Source: Ectobacillus ponti
Lineage (GTDB): Bacteria > Bacillota > Bacilli > Bacillales > Bacillaceae_G
DNA: 64,000 nucleotides
Reading direction: 5' to 3'
Assembly (NCBI RefSeq): GCF_024294785.1
Contig: NZ_JANCLT010000004.1
Span: 69,843-133,842 of the forward strand
Made by a program: the position numbers and the translations under genes. How positions within the stretch are numbered: the first letter of the stretch is position 1; the number at the start of each line of letters is the position of its first letter. Shown one piece after another: positions 42,366-53,592 of this stretch. Under the pieces are notes generated by a model. It had not been told where the DNA came from. It was given only the letters and a program-made list of their open reading frames with translations, and searched no databases.

Positions 42366-42630
42366 TAGAGCAGAAAAATAATCATTGTGCCGAATTTGTC
42401 TGCTGAACAGGAAGGGGATTTCCAGCCTCGTGCAGAAATGCATATATAGGTGCGGGTTTTTCTGCTGCTTCAGGGCAGAGACAATATGCTTGACAAATGA
42501 TGTGATTTGTTAGAAGTTAGTAAAAGAAGGTGTTTTCTAAATTTTTCTTCTACGTGCAAATGGAGGTCTCTGATTTCCATTTCGTATATACATAAAAGAC
42601 ACTTTGTCATTTCAGTAGGGAGGTATTTCC

Positions 42631-44890
<2,260 letters not shown>

Positions 44891-44930
44891 CGTATATGGC
44901 ACTGTAGGCTTACTCAGCCCCGCCAGCTTA

Positions 44931-45065
44931 TTAATGCTGGTTTTGCTTGCGCGCCTGCTCCGGTGTATCCAGTCCGGTTGCGCCCGGGTATTGCAGGCTT
45001 TGGTCGCGGTCAGATGGAACGCGGCGGGACTCCCTCATTTTTTTCTCCTGACGATCTTTTCCCAT
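44931..45065 (-). CDS. ypzI: YpzI, small spore-related protein
   Basis: This 44-residue hydrophilic protein starts MGKDRQEKKMRESRRVPSDR and contains DQSLQYPGATGLDTPEQAR. This matches the YpzI family of Bacillus, which is expressed in sporulation, and the position beside yphA is that of B. subtilis ypzI. The ribosome site AGGAGGTG, seven bases before the ATG, is very strong. It is transcribed opposite to fni and yphA. Confidence 0.85.
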   Translation of the reverse strand: MGKDRQEKKMRESRRVPSDRDQSLQYPGATGLDTPEQARKQNQH

Positions 45066-45194
45066 GGTGTGCACCTCCTCTCGCTTCCTTTCCTCTTTTA
45101 CAAGTGTTCCTAGCAGGCGGCAAACTATTCGATGCAGGGCTAAGATTATTTCTCATAAAATGTACCCATACTGGAAATGATAGGAGGTAGATGC

Positions 45195-45794
45195 ATGGAA
45201 GGAAGCTGGTTTTACTTATTTGCCTGGAGCGGCTGGATTGTAGCTACATTTTGGATGCCAAAAGGGGCACTGCGTTTGTATACTGCCATCTTCATCTTAC
45301 TTTTGCTAAGTACCGCGCAGTTGGAAATTCCTTTTGGCAGGATAGCAGTGGCGGTGCCGCTGCTGCTGCTTTGTGCGGCCGGATGCCTCGGCATGGCGCG
45401 TCTTTCCTTTTGGCGGAAGCTGTACATGATCATTGGTTCTACGGTGCTGGCCATGCTGTATGCCATTTTCCACCTTGTGGAGCTGTATGATCCTGTCTGG
45501 ATTGTCCTGAATCAAACCTGGCTGCTGGCAGCCTGCTTGGCATACGCGTCGGTCCTGCTGTTCCGTGAGCACTGGCCAAGAGTATTGGTGGTGCTGACGG
45601 GAACCGTGCAGGGAGAACTGCTGCTCACGTTCATTCTCCGCCCGTATGGGTTCCGTAATACAGTTGGCGCCGTCTCCAGTTTGGATATTGCCGCTTGTGC
45701 CATTGCTCTGCTGTGCGCCTTGCATGTCCTGCTGCAGCTGTTCGTGCATCTGGAACAGGCAAAACAAAAACAGGTAAGGGAGAGACAAGGATAG
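45195..45794 (+). CDS. yphA: YphA, integral membrane protein
   Basis: This 199-residue protein has about six hydrophobic helices and a short charged C-terminal tail (LEQAKQKQVRERQG). It matches B. subtilis YphA in length and position (before yphB, after ypzI). A TAGGAGGTAG site precedes the ATG at 45195. Its stop is one base before the yphB start, so the two are one operon. Function unknown; forespore or mother-cell expression is likely from context. Confidence 0.82.
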   Translation: MEGSWFYLFAWSGWIVATFWMPKGALRLYTAIFILLLLSTAQLEIPFGRIAVAVPLLLLCAAGCLGMARLSFWRKLYMIIGSTVLAMLYAIFHLVELYDPVWIVLNQTWLLAACLAYASVLLFREHWPRVLVVLTGTVQGELLLTFILRPYGFRNTVGAVSSLDIAACAIALLCALHVLLQLFVHLEQAKQKQVRERQG

Positions 45795-45795
45795 C

Positions 45796-46689
45796 ATGAA
45801 TGACTATACGTATCCCATTTTGCTCGGCGTAATCGTCGGGCTCATCACACGCCTTCTAATGCTCCGCACCGATGCCAGACAATATCCGAGCCGTCTGCAC
45901 GGGAAGATTATCCATGTGGCGATGGGTTTTATTGCGGCCGCTCTCGGGGCGATTGCGATTCCTTCTATTATGAAAAAGGATTTTTCGGCCATCACCTTTC
46001 TGACGCTTGCTGCTTCTCAGTTTCGGGATGTGCGCAATATGGAGCGCAATACCCTGCAGGAGCTGGATGAGTTTGAGCTGGTGAAGCGCGGCAATACATA
46101 TATTGAGGGCATTGCAATGGTATTTGAGAGCCGCAATTATTTGGCGATTTTCACTTCATTTGCAACAACCTTTGCCTATCTGGCTGCCAATTCCGTGTAT
46201 GCCGGTCTCGCAGTTGGGCTGGTCAGCTTTTTAATTTCGCGCAAGCTCATGACCGGCCATAAAGTCAGGGATATTGCCGATATCCGGCATGTGCCCCTCC
46301 GGTTTGAAGGAGCCGGCCTGTATATCGACAACATCTACATCATGAATATTGGCTTGCCGGCCCGCCAGGATGAAATCCTGAAATACGGCATGGGCTTCGT
46401 TCTGACGCCAAAGTCTATGGATGCCAACATTACGCTTGCCAATCTGGGACAGCGGCAGGCCATCCTGCATGATGCTTCCGTGGCGCTCGGTGTATTCCGC
46501 GATTCCGGCACACCAGCGCTTGTGCCGCTGGCAAAGCGTGACCTGAACGATGGGCGGGTCGGGGTGCTGATTCTGCCGCAGGAGCAGGATCCGGAACGGG
46601 CCGCACGTGTCATCGGGCAAGTGCCGACCCTGGAAAATGCCATCCGGAAATCCCGCCAAGCCTTGAATAAGGAGAATGAAAGAACATGA
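45796..46689 (+). CDS. yphB: YIEGIA-domain membrane protein (YphB/SeaA)
   Basis: This 297-residue protein has several membrane helices at 5-20, 42-60 and 115-145, and the eponymous motif NTYIEGIAMVFES near residue 100. The C-terminal soluble part (KRDLNDGRVGVLILPQEQDPE) probably faces the cytoplasm. B. subtilis YphB belongs to the same family and is connected with spore envelope assembly. It is coupled to yphA upstream and, by a four-base overlap, to its putative capping partner downstream. Confidence 0.85.
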   Translation: MNDYTYPILLGVIVGLITRLLMLRTDARQYPSRLHGKIIHVAMGFIAAALGAIAIPSIMKKDFSAITFLTLAASQFRDVRNMERNTLQELDEFELVKRGNTYIEGIAMVFESRNYLAIFTSFATTFAYLAANSVYAGLAVGLVSFLISRKLMTGHKVRDIADIRHVPLRFEGAGLYIDNIYIMNIGLPARQDEILKYGMGFVLTPKSMDANITLANLGQRQAILHDASVALGVFRDSGTPALVPLAKRDLNDGRVGVLILPQEQDPERAARVIGQVPTLENAIRKSRQALNKENERT

Positions 46690-46871
46690 CACTGGAAAAT
46701 TGCATACTTGCGGTCATCACAACAGACGCAAGCAAATTCGCCGGCGGCGCCCCTTTATTCACTTGTCAGGACCAAAAGGAGCTGGAATTTGTAACATCCA
46801 ATCTGGAGGCCATTCTTGATGGAATTGCCCACCGGCTGCAGGATAATGTATATATTATTGTGAAGCACTGA
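46686..46871 (+). CDS. Putative capping subunit for the YIEGIA protein
   Basis: This 61-residue protein, MTLENCILAVITTDASKFAGG onward, overlaps the end of yphB by four bases (ATGA type). The order YIEGIA protein followed by a small partner is conserved in spore formers, where the partner is named the capping complex subunit. It is soluble, with alternating strands and one helix (KELEFVTSNLEAILDGIAHR). The translational coupling supports a stoichiometric complex with YphB. Confidence 0.78.
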   Translation: MTLENCILAVITTDASKFAGGAPLFTCQDQKELEFVTSNLEAILDGIAHRLQDNVYIIVKH

Positions 46872-46925
46872 GATTGTGTGCTATAATGTACAAGGTTTTA
46901 AGATGGAAATAATTATGTGCACGGT

Positions 46926-46952
46926 CCCTTCTTGCCTCAAGAAGGGCTTTTT
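46926..46952 (+). terminator. Terminator between the yphA-yphB operon and der
   Basis: Stem CCCTTCTTG/CAAGAAGGG has a three-base loop and is followed by CTTTTT. Confidence 0.85.
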
Positions 46953-46985
46953 ACATAGTAAGCCATACAAGGAAGGGTGAAAGAA

Positions 46986-48296
46986 ATGGCAAAGCCAACA
47001 GTAGCGATTGTAGGCCGTCCGAATGTCGGCAAGTCTACAATCTTTAATAGAATCGTCGGAGAACGCATCTCTATTGTAGAGGATATCCCTGGAGTGACCC
47101 GGGACCGTATTTACAGCTCGGCGGACTGGTTGACACATGATTTTAATATTATTGATACAGGCGGAATTGATATTGGGGACGAACCGTTTTTGACGCAAAT
47201 TCGCCAGCAGGCCGAAGTGGCAATTGACGAAGCGGATGTGATTATTTTCCTGACAAACGGACGGGAAGGCGTTACAGCGGCAGATGAAGAAGTGGCGAAA
47301 ATCTTATACAAGACGAAAAAGCCGGTCGTTCTGGCAGTCAACAAGATTGACAACCCGGACATGCGTGCGGATATTTATGATTTCTATACGCTTGGCTTCG
47401 GGGAGCCGTTCCCGATTTCCGGCTCGCACGGCCTCGGTCTCGGTGATCTGCTGGATGAAGTGGCCAAGCATTTCCCTGAACACGATGCCGGCGATTATGA
47501 TGAAGATGTCATTAAGTTTTGTTTGATCGGACGTCCAAATGTCGGCAAGTCTTCTCTTGTCAATGCTTTGCTGGGGGAGGAGCGCGTAATTGTCAGCAAC
47601 GTGGCGGGCACGACGCGGGACGCAGTCGATACTCCGTATACAAAAGATGGACAAGAATACGTCATTATTGACACAGCGGGCATGCGCAAGAAAGGAAAAG
47701 TGTACGAAACCACCGAAAAGTATAGTGTACTGCGTGCACTGCGGGCGATCGAGCGCTCCGATGTCGTGCTTGTCGTGATAGACGGCGAGGAAGGCATTAT
47801 TGAACAGGATAAGCACATTGCCGGCTATGCCCATGAGGCGGGACGTGCGGTCGTGATTGTTGTAAACAAATGGGATGCGGTAGAAAAGGATGAAAAAACG
47901 ATGAAGGAGTTCGAGGAGAAAATTCGGGCACACTTCTTGTTCCTCGATTACGCACCGATTGTATTCCTGTCGGCGAAAACGAAGAAGCGCATTCATACGC
48001 TGCTGCCTATGATCAATGCGGCGAGTGAAAGCCATTCCCTGCGCGTGCAGACAAATGTACTGAACGATGTAATTGCCGATGCGGTTGCCCGGAACCCGGC
48101 GCCGACGCACAACGGCAAGCGGTTGAAGCTGTATTATGTAACACAGGTAGCGGTGAAGCCGCCGACGTTTGTTGTGTTTGTAAATGATACAGAGCTGTTC
48201 CATTTCTCATATGCGCGTTTCATTGAAAACCGGATTCGCGATGCGTTTGAATTTACCGGAACGCCGATTAAGATTATTGGCCGAGAAAGAGATTAA
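46986..48296 (+). CDS. der: Ribosome-assembly GTPase Der (EngA)
   Basis: This 436-residue protein has two tandem G domains: [13 protein letters not shown] with DTGG, NKID, and [16 protein letters not shown] with [16 protein letters not shown]-like C-terminal domain (about 350-436) follows, ending in [20 protein letters not shown]. Der is needed for maturation of the 50S subunit. ATG 46986 follows GGAAGGGTG; length is the same as in B. subtilis. gpsA follows by 19 bases. Confidence 0.97.
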   Translation: MAKPTVAIVGRPNVGKSTIFNRIVGERISIVEDIPGVTRDRIYSSADWLTHDFNIIDTGGIDIGDEPFLTQIRQQAEVAIDEADVIIFLTNGREGVTAADEEVAKILYKTKKPVVLAVNKIDNPDMRADIYDFYTLGFGEPFPISGSHGLGLGDLLDEVAKHFPEHDAGDYDEDVIKFCLIGRPNVGKSSLVNALLGEERVIVSNVAGTTRDAVDTPYTKDGQEYVIIDTAGMRKKGKVYETTEKYSVLRALRAIERSDVVLVVIDGEEGIIEQDKHIAGYAHEAGRAVVIVVNKWDAVEKDEKTMKEFEEKIRAHFLFLDYAPIVFLSAKTKKRIHTLLPMINAASESHSLRVQTNVLNDVIADAVARNPAPTHNGKRLKLYYVTQVAVKPPTFVVFVNDTELFHFSYARFIENRIRDAFEFTGTPIKIIGRERD

Positions 48297-48315
48297 CGGA
48301 GAGGGCGGGATACCA

Positions 48316-49338
48316 ATGGCAACAATTGCGGTAGTGGGAGCCGGAAGCTGGGGGACAGCGCTGTCAATGGTGCTGGCGGATAATGGGCACAAGGTCCGCA
48401 TTTGGGGGAACCGGGCTGAGCAAATTCAGGAAATGAATGAAGCTCATACGAATAACCGGTATCTCCCGGGTGTGCGATTGCCGGAAAGCATTACGGGCTA
48501 TACCTCCTTGCAGCAGGCGCTTGAAGGCGTGCAGAATATTTTGTTGGTGGTGCCGACAAAGGCGTACCGGGACATTCTGCGTGAAATGCGGGAACTGGTT
48601 ACACATCCCGTGACCTTGATTCATGCGAGCAAGGGCATTGAGCCGGATACACTGAAGCGCATTTCAGAAATGATCGAAGAAGAAATGCCGGCTCCGCTTG
48701 TGCAGGACATTGTCGTGTTATCCGGTCCCAGCCACGCGGAAGAGGTGGCGCTGCGCCAGCCGACAACGGTCACCTCTGCCTCCAAGAACATGCAGGCGGC
48801 TGAAGAAGTGCAGGACTTGTTCATCAACCAGTATTTCCGGGTTTACACAAACCCCGATATCATTGGCGTGGAGCTTGGCGGCGCCTTGAAAAATATTATT
48901 GCCCTGGCGGCAGGCATGACAGCAGGCTTGGGCTTTGGCGATAATGCAAAAGCGGCGCTCATGACCCGCGGGCTTGCGGAAATTGCCCGGCTTGGCCGTA
49001 AAATGGGAGCCCATCCTCTGACTTTCGCCGGCTTGACGGGAATGGGCGACTTGATTGTAACCTGCACAAGTGTACACAGCCGCAACTGGCGTGCCGGCAA
49101 CATGCTTGGCAAAGGCCAGTCACTTGACGAGGTGCTGTCCAATATGGGCATGGTTGTGGAAGGGGTTCGTACAACAAAGGCAGCCCATCAGCTGGCGCAG
49201 GTGCTGGATGTGGAAATGCCTATTACTGCAGCGTTGCACGGAGTGTTGTTTGACGGAGCGGATGTCAAGGAGGCGGTGGACTCTTTGATGGGGCGTGTCC
49301 GTACGCATGAGGTGGAAGCTGTTCCGGACCTGTTGTGA
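48316..49338 (+). CDS. gpsA: Glycerol-3-phosphate dehydrogenase [NAD(P)+]
   Basis: This 340-residue enzyme reduces dihydroxyacetone phosphate to sn-glycerol-3-phosphate for phospholipid synthesis. It has the Rossmann motif VVGAGSWGTALSMVLA, LSGPSHAEEV, the catalytic Lys in ELGGALKNIIALAAGM, and GNMLGKG. The start at 48316 follows GGAGAGGGCGGG. It follows der in the same transcription unit and ends in a terminator. Confidence 0.96.
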   Translation: MATIAVVGAGSWGTALSMVLADNGHKVRIWGNRAEQIQEMNEAHTNNRYLPGVRLPESITGYTSLQQALEGVQNILLVVPTKAYRDILREMRELVTHPVTLIHASKGIEPDTLKRISEMIEEEMPAPLVQDIVVLSGPSHAEEVALRQPTTVTSASKNMQAAEEVQDLFINQYFRVYTNPDIIGVELGGALKNIIALAAGMTAGLGFGDNAKAALMTRGLAEIARLGRKMGAHPLTFAGLTGMGDLIVTCTSVHSRNWRAGNMLGKGQSLDEVLSNMGMVVEGVRTTKAAHQLAQVLDVEMPITAALHGVLFDGADVKEAVDSLMGRVRTHEVEAVPDLL

Positions 49339-49343
49339 ATATC

Positions 49344-49373
49344 GGGGCCGACTCTATGGAGTCGGTCCTTTTG
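49344..49373 (+). terminator. Terminator of der-gpsA
   Basis: Stem GGCCGACTC/GAGTCGGTCC has a four-base loop and is followed by TTTTG. Confidence 0.8.
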
Positions 49374-49375
49374 TT

Positions 49376-49625
49376 TTGGGGCTGCTTCCGCTCATCTGTG
49401 TCCAGTTGCGGGTACTGGAAACCTGCCATCATACAAGAGAAAAAGATCCTGTTAGGTATCAGAACCTCCCTTTGGTGAGCCGGGCGAGCCGGTTGCGCTT
49501 TTTTTGTTGTCCAGCTCCACCGGCTAGCTCACTGCCAGGGAGAACCCGCCCCCGTAAAAGGCAAAGAGCGCCTTTTAGGGGTCGGAACCTCCCTTCGGTG
49601 AGCTGAACGAGCCGGTTGCGCTTTT
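49376..49625 (+). repeat. Structured repeat cluster upstream of spoVIF
   Basis: Three parts of the same repeat family as at 1-323 lie in a row. These are a short 3' remnant (49376-49398, GCTTCCGCT), a decayed copy (about 49400-49504, whose arms no longer pair well) and a good copy (49508-49625). The good copy has inner stem TAAAAGGC/GCCTTTTA, then CCCC/GGGG, AGGGAG/CTCCCT, AGCTCAC/GTGAGCT and CCGGCT/AGCCGG. The last two stems have bases unlike those of the array at 1-323 but pair perfectly. Confidence 0.85.
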
Positions 49626-49639
49626 CTTGATGGGCGTTT

Positions 49640-49667
49640 CACCAATTTCCTTCTTGTGCATACGATG
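49640..49667 (+). promoter_or_regulatory. Possible sigma-K promoter of spoVIF
   Basis: CACC (49640-49643) and CATACGATG (49659-49667), 15 bases apart, resemble the sigma-K pattern (mACm, CATAnnnTA). The spacing is one base short of usual. Confidence 0.3.
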
Positions 49668-49697
49668 AAAGGGAGACTGAAGGAGAGGGTGGAATAC

Positions 49698-49952
49698 GTG
49701 AGCTCTAATAATTTCTTTGATAATGTGGAAAAAACAACAAAGGTGAATAAGGAAGATATTTTCAAGCTGGCTTCCTCTGTGCAAAATGCCAACCTGAAGG
49801 ATGAGCAGGTGCTGCGCCAATTAATCGGGCAAGTGGCGGCTTTGGCCGGCAAGCCTGTGCCGAAGGAAAAGGAAGACCAAATTGTGAAGGCCATCATCAA
49901 CAATAATATGCCGTCTGATTTCTCTTCCTTGGGCAAATTATTTAAAAAATAG
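49698..49952 (+). CDS. spoVIF: Stage VI sporulation protein F
   Basis: This 84-residue hydrophilic protein starts (GTG) MSSNNFFDNVEKTTKVNKED and contains FKLASSVQNANLKDEQVLRQLI and NNNMPSDFSSLGKLFKK. It matches the SpoVIF (YjcC) family, which takes part in late spore coat assembly and resistance. GTG 49698 follows GGAGAGGGTGG; the frame from 49656 would extend into the candidate sigma-K promoter. It sits between gpsA and yphE. Confidence 0.9.
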   Translation: MSSNNFFDNVEKTTKVNKEDIFKLASSVQNANLKDEQVLRQLIGQVAALAGKPVPKEKEDQIVKAIINNNMPSDFSSLGKLFKK

Positions 49953-50036
49953 AGGCAATAGGAGCACCTTTGGTTCTGGAATGTGCATATGATACTTACG
50001 TAATAAACCGCACAGTCAATGTGGATAGGTTTGGTC

Positions 50037-50070
50037 AAACGAAGCGGGAAGCCCCTCCGCTTCGTTTTTT
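50037..50070 (+). terminator. Terminator downstream of spoVIF
   Basis: Stem AAACGAAGCGG/CCGCTTCGTTT is followed by TTT. Its right arm, CCTCCGCTTCG, resembles the end of the structured repeats, so it may derive from one. Confidence 0.8.
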
Positions 50071-50122
50071 ATATGGCTGGAACCGTTCCCTTCGGATGGC
50101 CAATCGGACTGCTTCCGCTTTT
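50071..50122 (+). repeat. Partial structured repeat upstream of yphE
   Basis: GGCTGGAACCGTTCCCTTCGG, then GGCCAATCGG and GCTTCCGCTTTT, correspond to the 3' half of the repeat family. Only the right arm is present, directly after the spoVIF terminator and 24 bases before the yphE -35 box. Confidence 0.65.
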
Positions 50123-50145
50123 CTGGATATCTCAGATTCTTTTTG

Positions 50146-50173
50146 TTGTGTCGGGCTTATAATTTGCTAAAAT
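50146..50173 (+). promoter_or_regulatory. Candidate promoter of yphE-yphF
   Basis: TTGTGT (50146-50151) and TAAAAT (50168-50173) are 16 bases apart and lie 50 bases before the yphE start. Confidence 0.4.
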
Positions 50174-50222
50174 AGTAATGTACGAACTTTTGCAATATTG
50201 ACTACATAGAAGGGGTGTATGT

Positions 50223-50423
50223 ATGAGCCTGTCCATGCTGAAAATGTGGCTGTCGTTTGGGGCGATGGGAGCCATGGCTGTCTCCATTTTGTTTATTATG
50301 CTCAGCCGTTATAGATTGCGGAATGTGTTCTTGAAAGGAATTACGGCTGTTGTGGCTTATGTACTGATGATTACGTCCGGACTTGTCATGTTTTACCTTG
50401 TGTTCAGCGGTCCAACAAACTAA
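50223..50423 (+). CDS. yphE: YphE, small membrane protein (DUF2768)
   Basis: This 66-residue protein has two membrane helices (about 8-28 and 40-60) joined by a basic loop SRYRLRNVF. It corresponds to B. subtilis YphE in length and position between gpsA and yphF. AAGGGGTG precedes the ATG. It is probably co-transcribed with yphF, 18 bases downstream. Function unknown. Confidence 0.85.
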   Translation: MSLSMLKMWLSFGAMGAMAVSILFIMLSRYRLRNVFLKGITAVVAYVLMITSGLVMFYLVFSGPTN

Positions 50424-50441
50424 GCGGCGGAGAAGATGCAG

Positions 50442-51155
50442 ATGAAGAAATGGATAATGATATGTTGTGTACTGCTGGTCAGTTTGTTGTCGGGCTGTAT
50501 GTATCCGGACAGCAAGATTGCACAGAACAGTGTGCCGTATAAGGACCAGCTGCAGGCCGTCCAAAGTGCGGTAAATCAATTCCGGGAAGCAAACGGAGGG
50601 CTGCTCCCGATTAAAACAAAGGAAATGGATACGCCGATATACCAAAAATATCTGGTGGACTTTACGAAGCTGGCGCCGCACTATATGGCGGAGCCGCCGG
50701 GAAATGCTTTTGAGAGCGGCGGCATCTATCAGTATGTGCTGGTGGACCCGGAAACAAATCCGACAGTCAAGCTGATTGATTTGCGGGTGACTGAAGTCAT
50801 ACGGGACCTCAAGCTGCGCATTCAAATGTACCGCGATAAAAATCAGTACCCGCCGTTTGAGAAAGAGCTGGCCGCAGGAGTCTATACGCTGAATTACAAG
50901 GAACTCGGCTATCAAGAGGAGCCGCATGCCGTCAGCCCGTATTCCGGCGAAAATTTGCCGCTCGTAATCGACGGCAAAGCGGAAATTTATATTGATTACC
51001 GCGTGGACCTCTATCAGGCTGTCAAGAAATACAGCAATGAAGCGAAGGAAGGCAAGGATATCCGTCCGCTTCTGCTGAAGGATGCGCCATTCGTTCCAGC
51101 CTACTCCTTGCCATACACTGTCAAAAATGGCGAGCCTGTCTTCATGGCACAATAA
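50442..51155 (+). CDS. yphF: YphF, lipoprotein
   Basis: This 237-residue lipoprotein has the signal MKKWIMICCVLLVSLLSGC, with lipobox LLSG-Cys at residue 19. It would be attached to the outer face of the membrane. The mature part is hydrophilic with a YKDQLQAVQSAVNQFRE helix. B. subtilis yphF lies at the same place before spoIVA. ATG 50442 lies nine bases after GGCGGAG; ATG 50436 is also in frame but very close to it. Function unknown. Confidence 0.85.
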   Translation: MKKWIMICCVLLVSLLSGCMYPDSKIAQNSVPYKDQLQAVQSAVNQFREANGGLLPIKTKEMDTPIYQKYLVDFTKLAPHYMAEPPGNAFESGGIYQYVLVDPETNPTVKLIDLRVTEVIRDLKLRIQMYRDKNQYPPFEKELAAGVYTLNYKELGYQEEPHAVSPYSGENLPLVIDGKAEIYIDYRVDLYQAVKKYSNEAKEGKDIRPLLLKDAPFVPAYSLPYTVKNGEPVFMAQ

Positions 51156-51463
51156 TTGGGTAACCCTAAGCAGCCGAATCTACCGGCTGCTGTTTGCATT
51201 TCTGACTGTTTCGGCTGTATCCTTGCACACGTTCCTTCCCGGCTAAAAAAGAAAAGGGTTTTTCTTTCCCCCCAAGTCATGAACACTTCTGCAAAAGAAT
51301 AAGTTCTACAAGAAGGGTTTTTCCTTCTGTGCACACTACAGGGCGGGGGAAGATTTTTTCTGAAAATAGGCATAGGAGATTAGGACAACATCATACTTAT
51401 ATACTGTCCTGGCTTCTAGAATGCTCGTATATTATTCCCAACAACTCTCAGGGAGGGGATCTC
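51156..51463 (+). promoter_or_regulatory. spoIVA upstream region: weak terminator and possible sigma-E promoter
   Basis: No gene is seen here. At 51169-51191 AGCAGCCG/CGGCTGCT forms a hairpin with a poor T tail, ending yphF. GCATAGG (51370-51376) and CATACTTA (51392-51399), 15 bases apart, partly match the sigma-E consensus expected for spoIVA. Confidence 0.4.
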
Positions 51464-52942
51464 TTGGAAAAGGTCGATATTTTTAAAGATATTGCGGAGC
51501 GGACAGGAGGCGACATTTACTTAGGTGTCGTCGGAGCGGTCCGGACCGGGAAATCTACATTTATTAAAAAGTTTATGGAGCTCGTTGTAATTCCGAACAT
51601 TGACAACGAGGCAGAACGCCAGCGGGCACAGGATGAGCTGCCGCAGAGCGCAGCCGGACGCACGATTATGACAACGGAGCCGAAGTTTGTTCCAAATCAG
51701 GCTGTTTCCATTCATGTCGATGAGGGGCTGCATGTGAACATCCGCCTGGTGGATTGTGTCGGCTATACGGTTCCGGGCGCCAAGGGCTACGAGGATGAAA
51801 ACGGTCCGCGCATGATCAGCACACCGTGGTACGACGAACCGATTCCATTCCATGAAGCGGCGGAAATTGGCACGCGCAAGGTCATTCAAGAGCATTCCAC
51901 CATCGGCGTGGTCATTACAACAGACGGCACGATTGGGGAAATTCCGCGCCGCGACTACCTGGATGCGGAAGAGCGTGTCGTCAATGAATTGAAGGAAGTC
52001 GGCAAGCCGTTCATTATGATCATCAACACGGTACAGCCATATCATCCGGATACAGAGCAGCTGCGCCAGCGGCTGATTGAGCAGTACGACATCCCGGTTC
52101 TGGCCATGAGCGTGGAAGGCATGCGCGACGGTGATGTGTACAACGTGCTGCGGGAAGCATTGTATGAGTTCCCTGTGCTGGAAGTGAACGTGAACCTGCC
52201 AAGCTGGGTCATGGTGCTGAATGAGAACCACTGGCTGCGCCAGAGCTACCAGGAGGCTGTGCAGGAGACAGTGAAGGATATTAAGCGTCTGCGTGATGTG
52301 GACCGGGTGGTTTGGCAGTTCAGCCAATACGATTTCATCGACCGGGCCAGCCTCGCCGGCATTGATATGGGGCAGGGCGTGGCGGAGATTGACCTGTATG
52401 CGCCGGATGAGCTGTATGACCAAATTCTGAAAGAGGTCGTCGGTGTGGAAATCCGCGGCAAGGACCACCTTCTGAAGCTTATGCTGGATTTTGCTCATGC
52501 CAAAGTGGAGTATGATCAAGTGGCAGATGCGCTGCGGATGGTAAAGCAGACCGGGTACGGCATTGCTGCACCGGCATTAGCGGATATGAGCCTGGATGAG
52601 CCGGAAATTATTCGCCATGGTTCCCGTTTTGGCGTGAAGCTGAAGGCTGTTGCTCCGTCGATCCATATGATTAAGGTAGATGTGGAGTCCACCTTTGAGC
52701 CGATTATCGGCACCGAGAAGCAAAGTGAGGAGCTTGTCCGCTATCTCATGCAGGACTTCGAGGACGACCCGCTCTCCATCTGGAACTCCGATATCTTCGG
52801 CCGGTCGCTCAGCTCCATTGTTCGGGAAGGCATCCAGGCAAAGCTGTCGCTCATGCCGGAAAACGCCCGCTACAAGCTGAAGGAAACGCTTGAACGCATT
52901 ATTAACGAAGGATCCGGCGGCCTGATTGCCATCATCCTGTAA
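51464..52942 (+). CDS. spoIVA: Stage IV sporulation protein A, spore coat base ATPase
   Basis: This 492-residue protein, with a TTG start after GGGAGGGG, polymerises with ATP hydrolysis on the forespore surface and forms the basement layer of the coat. It has the Walker A GVVGAVRTGKST, switch-like VDCVGYTVPGAKGY, and the C-terminal membrane/SpoVM-interacting end EGSGGLIAIIL. Length is identical to B. subtilis SpoIVA. It stands alone with a strong terminator. Confidence 0.97.
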   Translation: MEKVDIFKDIAERTGGDIYLGVVGAVRTGKSTFIKKFMELVVIPNIDNEAERQRAQDELPQSAAGRTIMTTEPKFVPNQAVSIHVDEGLHVNIRLVDCVGYTVPGAKGYEDENGPRMISTPWYDEPIPFHEAAEIGTRKVIQEHSTIGVVITTDGTIGEIPRRDYLDAEERVVNELKEVGKPFIMIINTVQPYHPDTEQLRQRLIEQYDIPVLAMSVEGMRDGDVYNVLREALYEFPVLEVNVNLPSWVMVLNENHWLRQSYQEAVQETVKDIKRLRDVDRVVWQFSQYDFIDRASLAGIDMGQGVAEIDLYAPDELYDQILKEVVGVEIRGKDHLLKLMLDFAHAKVEYDQVADALRMVKQTGYGIAAPALADMSLDEPEIIRHGSRFGVKLKAVAPSIHMIKVDVESTFEPIIGTEKQSEELVRYLMQDFEDDPLSIWNSDIFGRSLSSIVREGIQAKLSLMPENARYKLKETLERIINEGSGGLIAIIL

Positions 52943-52948
52943 GGAGAG

Positions 52949-52975
52949 AACCCCCGCGCAGCGGGGGTTTTCTTC
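52949..52975 (+). terminator. Terminator of spoIVA
   Basis: Stem AACCCCCGC/GCGGGGGTT has a three-base loop and is followed by TTCTT. Confidence 0.92.
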
Positions 52976-53068
52976 TGTCCGCATGCCGGGCCCGCTGTTC
53001 TTCTGTCCGCCCTGAATGCAGGCGCGACAGCATTTTTCGTGCTTTCTTGCCGACATTTTCATGAAAAA

Positions 53069-53097
53069 TATTGAATTATAGAAAAGAATCGTATAAT
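53069..53097 (+). promoter_or_regulatory. Candidate vegetative promoter of hbs
   Basis: TATTGA (53069-53074) and TATAAT (53092-53097), 17 bases apart, lie 118 bases before the hbs start and give a long leader. Confidence 0.5.
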
Positions 53098-53214
53098 ATA
53101 AGCCATGACAACGAATTATCTGCATCTTGGTTGTATAAAATACGATGAATTTGCCTACAAATGAAGATAAGATGCACTTTGATACATTGGTCCCTTTGGG
53201 AGGAGGTGAATGGC

Positions 53215-53493
53215 ATGAATAAGACAGATCTAATTAATGCAGTTGCAGAAGCGAGCGAGCTTTCCAAGAAGGATGCAACGAAAGCAGTTGATGCTGTTTT
53301 CGACGCAATCCTGGATGCTCTGAAAAGCGGTGACAAGGTACAGCTGATCGGCTTCGGCAACTTTGAAGTTCGTGAACGTGCTGCTCGCAAAGGACGCAAT
53401 CCTCAGACTGGCGAAGAAATCGAAATCGCAGCAAGCAAGGTTCCGGCATTCAAACCGGGCAAAGCTTTGAAGGATGCGGTGCAGGAAGCGTAA
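53215..53493 (+). CDS. hbs: DNA-binding protein HU (HBsu)
   Basis: This 92-residue nucleoid protein has the HU/IHF signature [21 protein letters not shown], carrying the DNA-intercalating proline arm, and the N-terminal dimer helices. Length matches B. subtilis HBsu. The ribosome site AGGAGGTGAATGGC is among the strongest in the window, as expected for an abundant protein. It lies between spoIVA and folE as in B. subtilis. Confidence 0.97.
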   Translation: MNKTDLINAVAEASELSKKDATKAVDAVFDAILDALKSGDKVQLIGFGNFEVRERAARKGRNPQTGEEIEIAASKVPAFKPGKALKDAVQEA

Positions 53494-53564
53494 GAGTTTG
53501 CATTTGAACCGGAATGAACGTCCAGTTTTCATACATAGTGCAATAACACATTCCGTATGCACGG

Positions 53565-53592
53565 GAGGCCCCTTTTATAAGGGGTCTCTTTT
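53565..53592 (+). terminator. Terminator of hbs
   Basis: Stem GAGGCCCCTT/AAGGGGTCTC has a four-base loop and is followed by TTTTT. The remaining 53593-53794 leads to folE; TATAAG and TACAAT boxes near 53755-53770 may be its -10. No gene is supported there. Confidence 0.88.
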
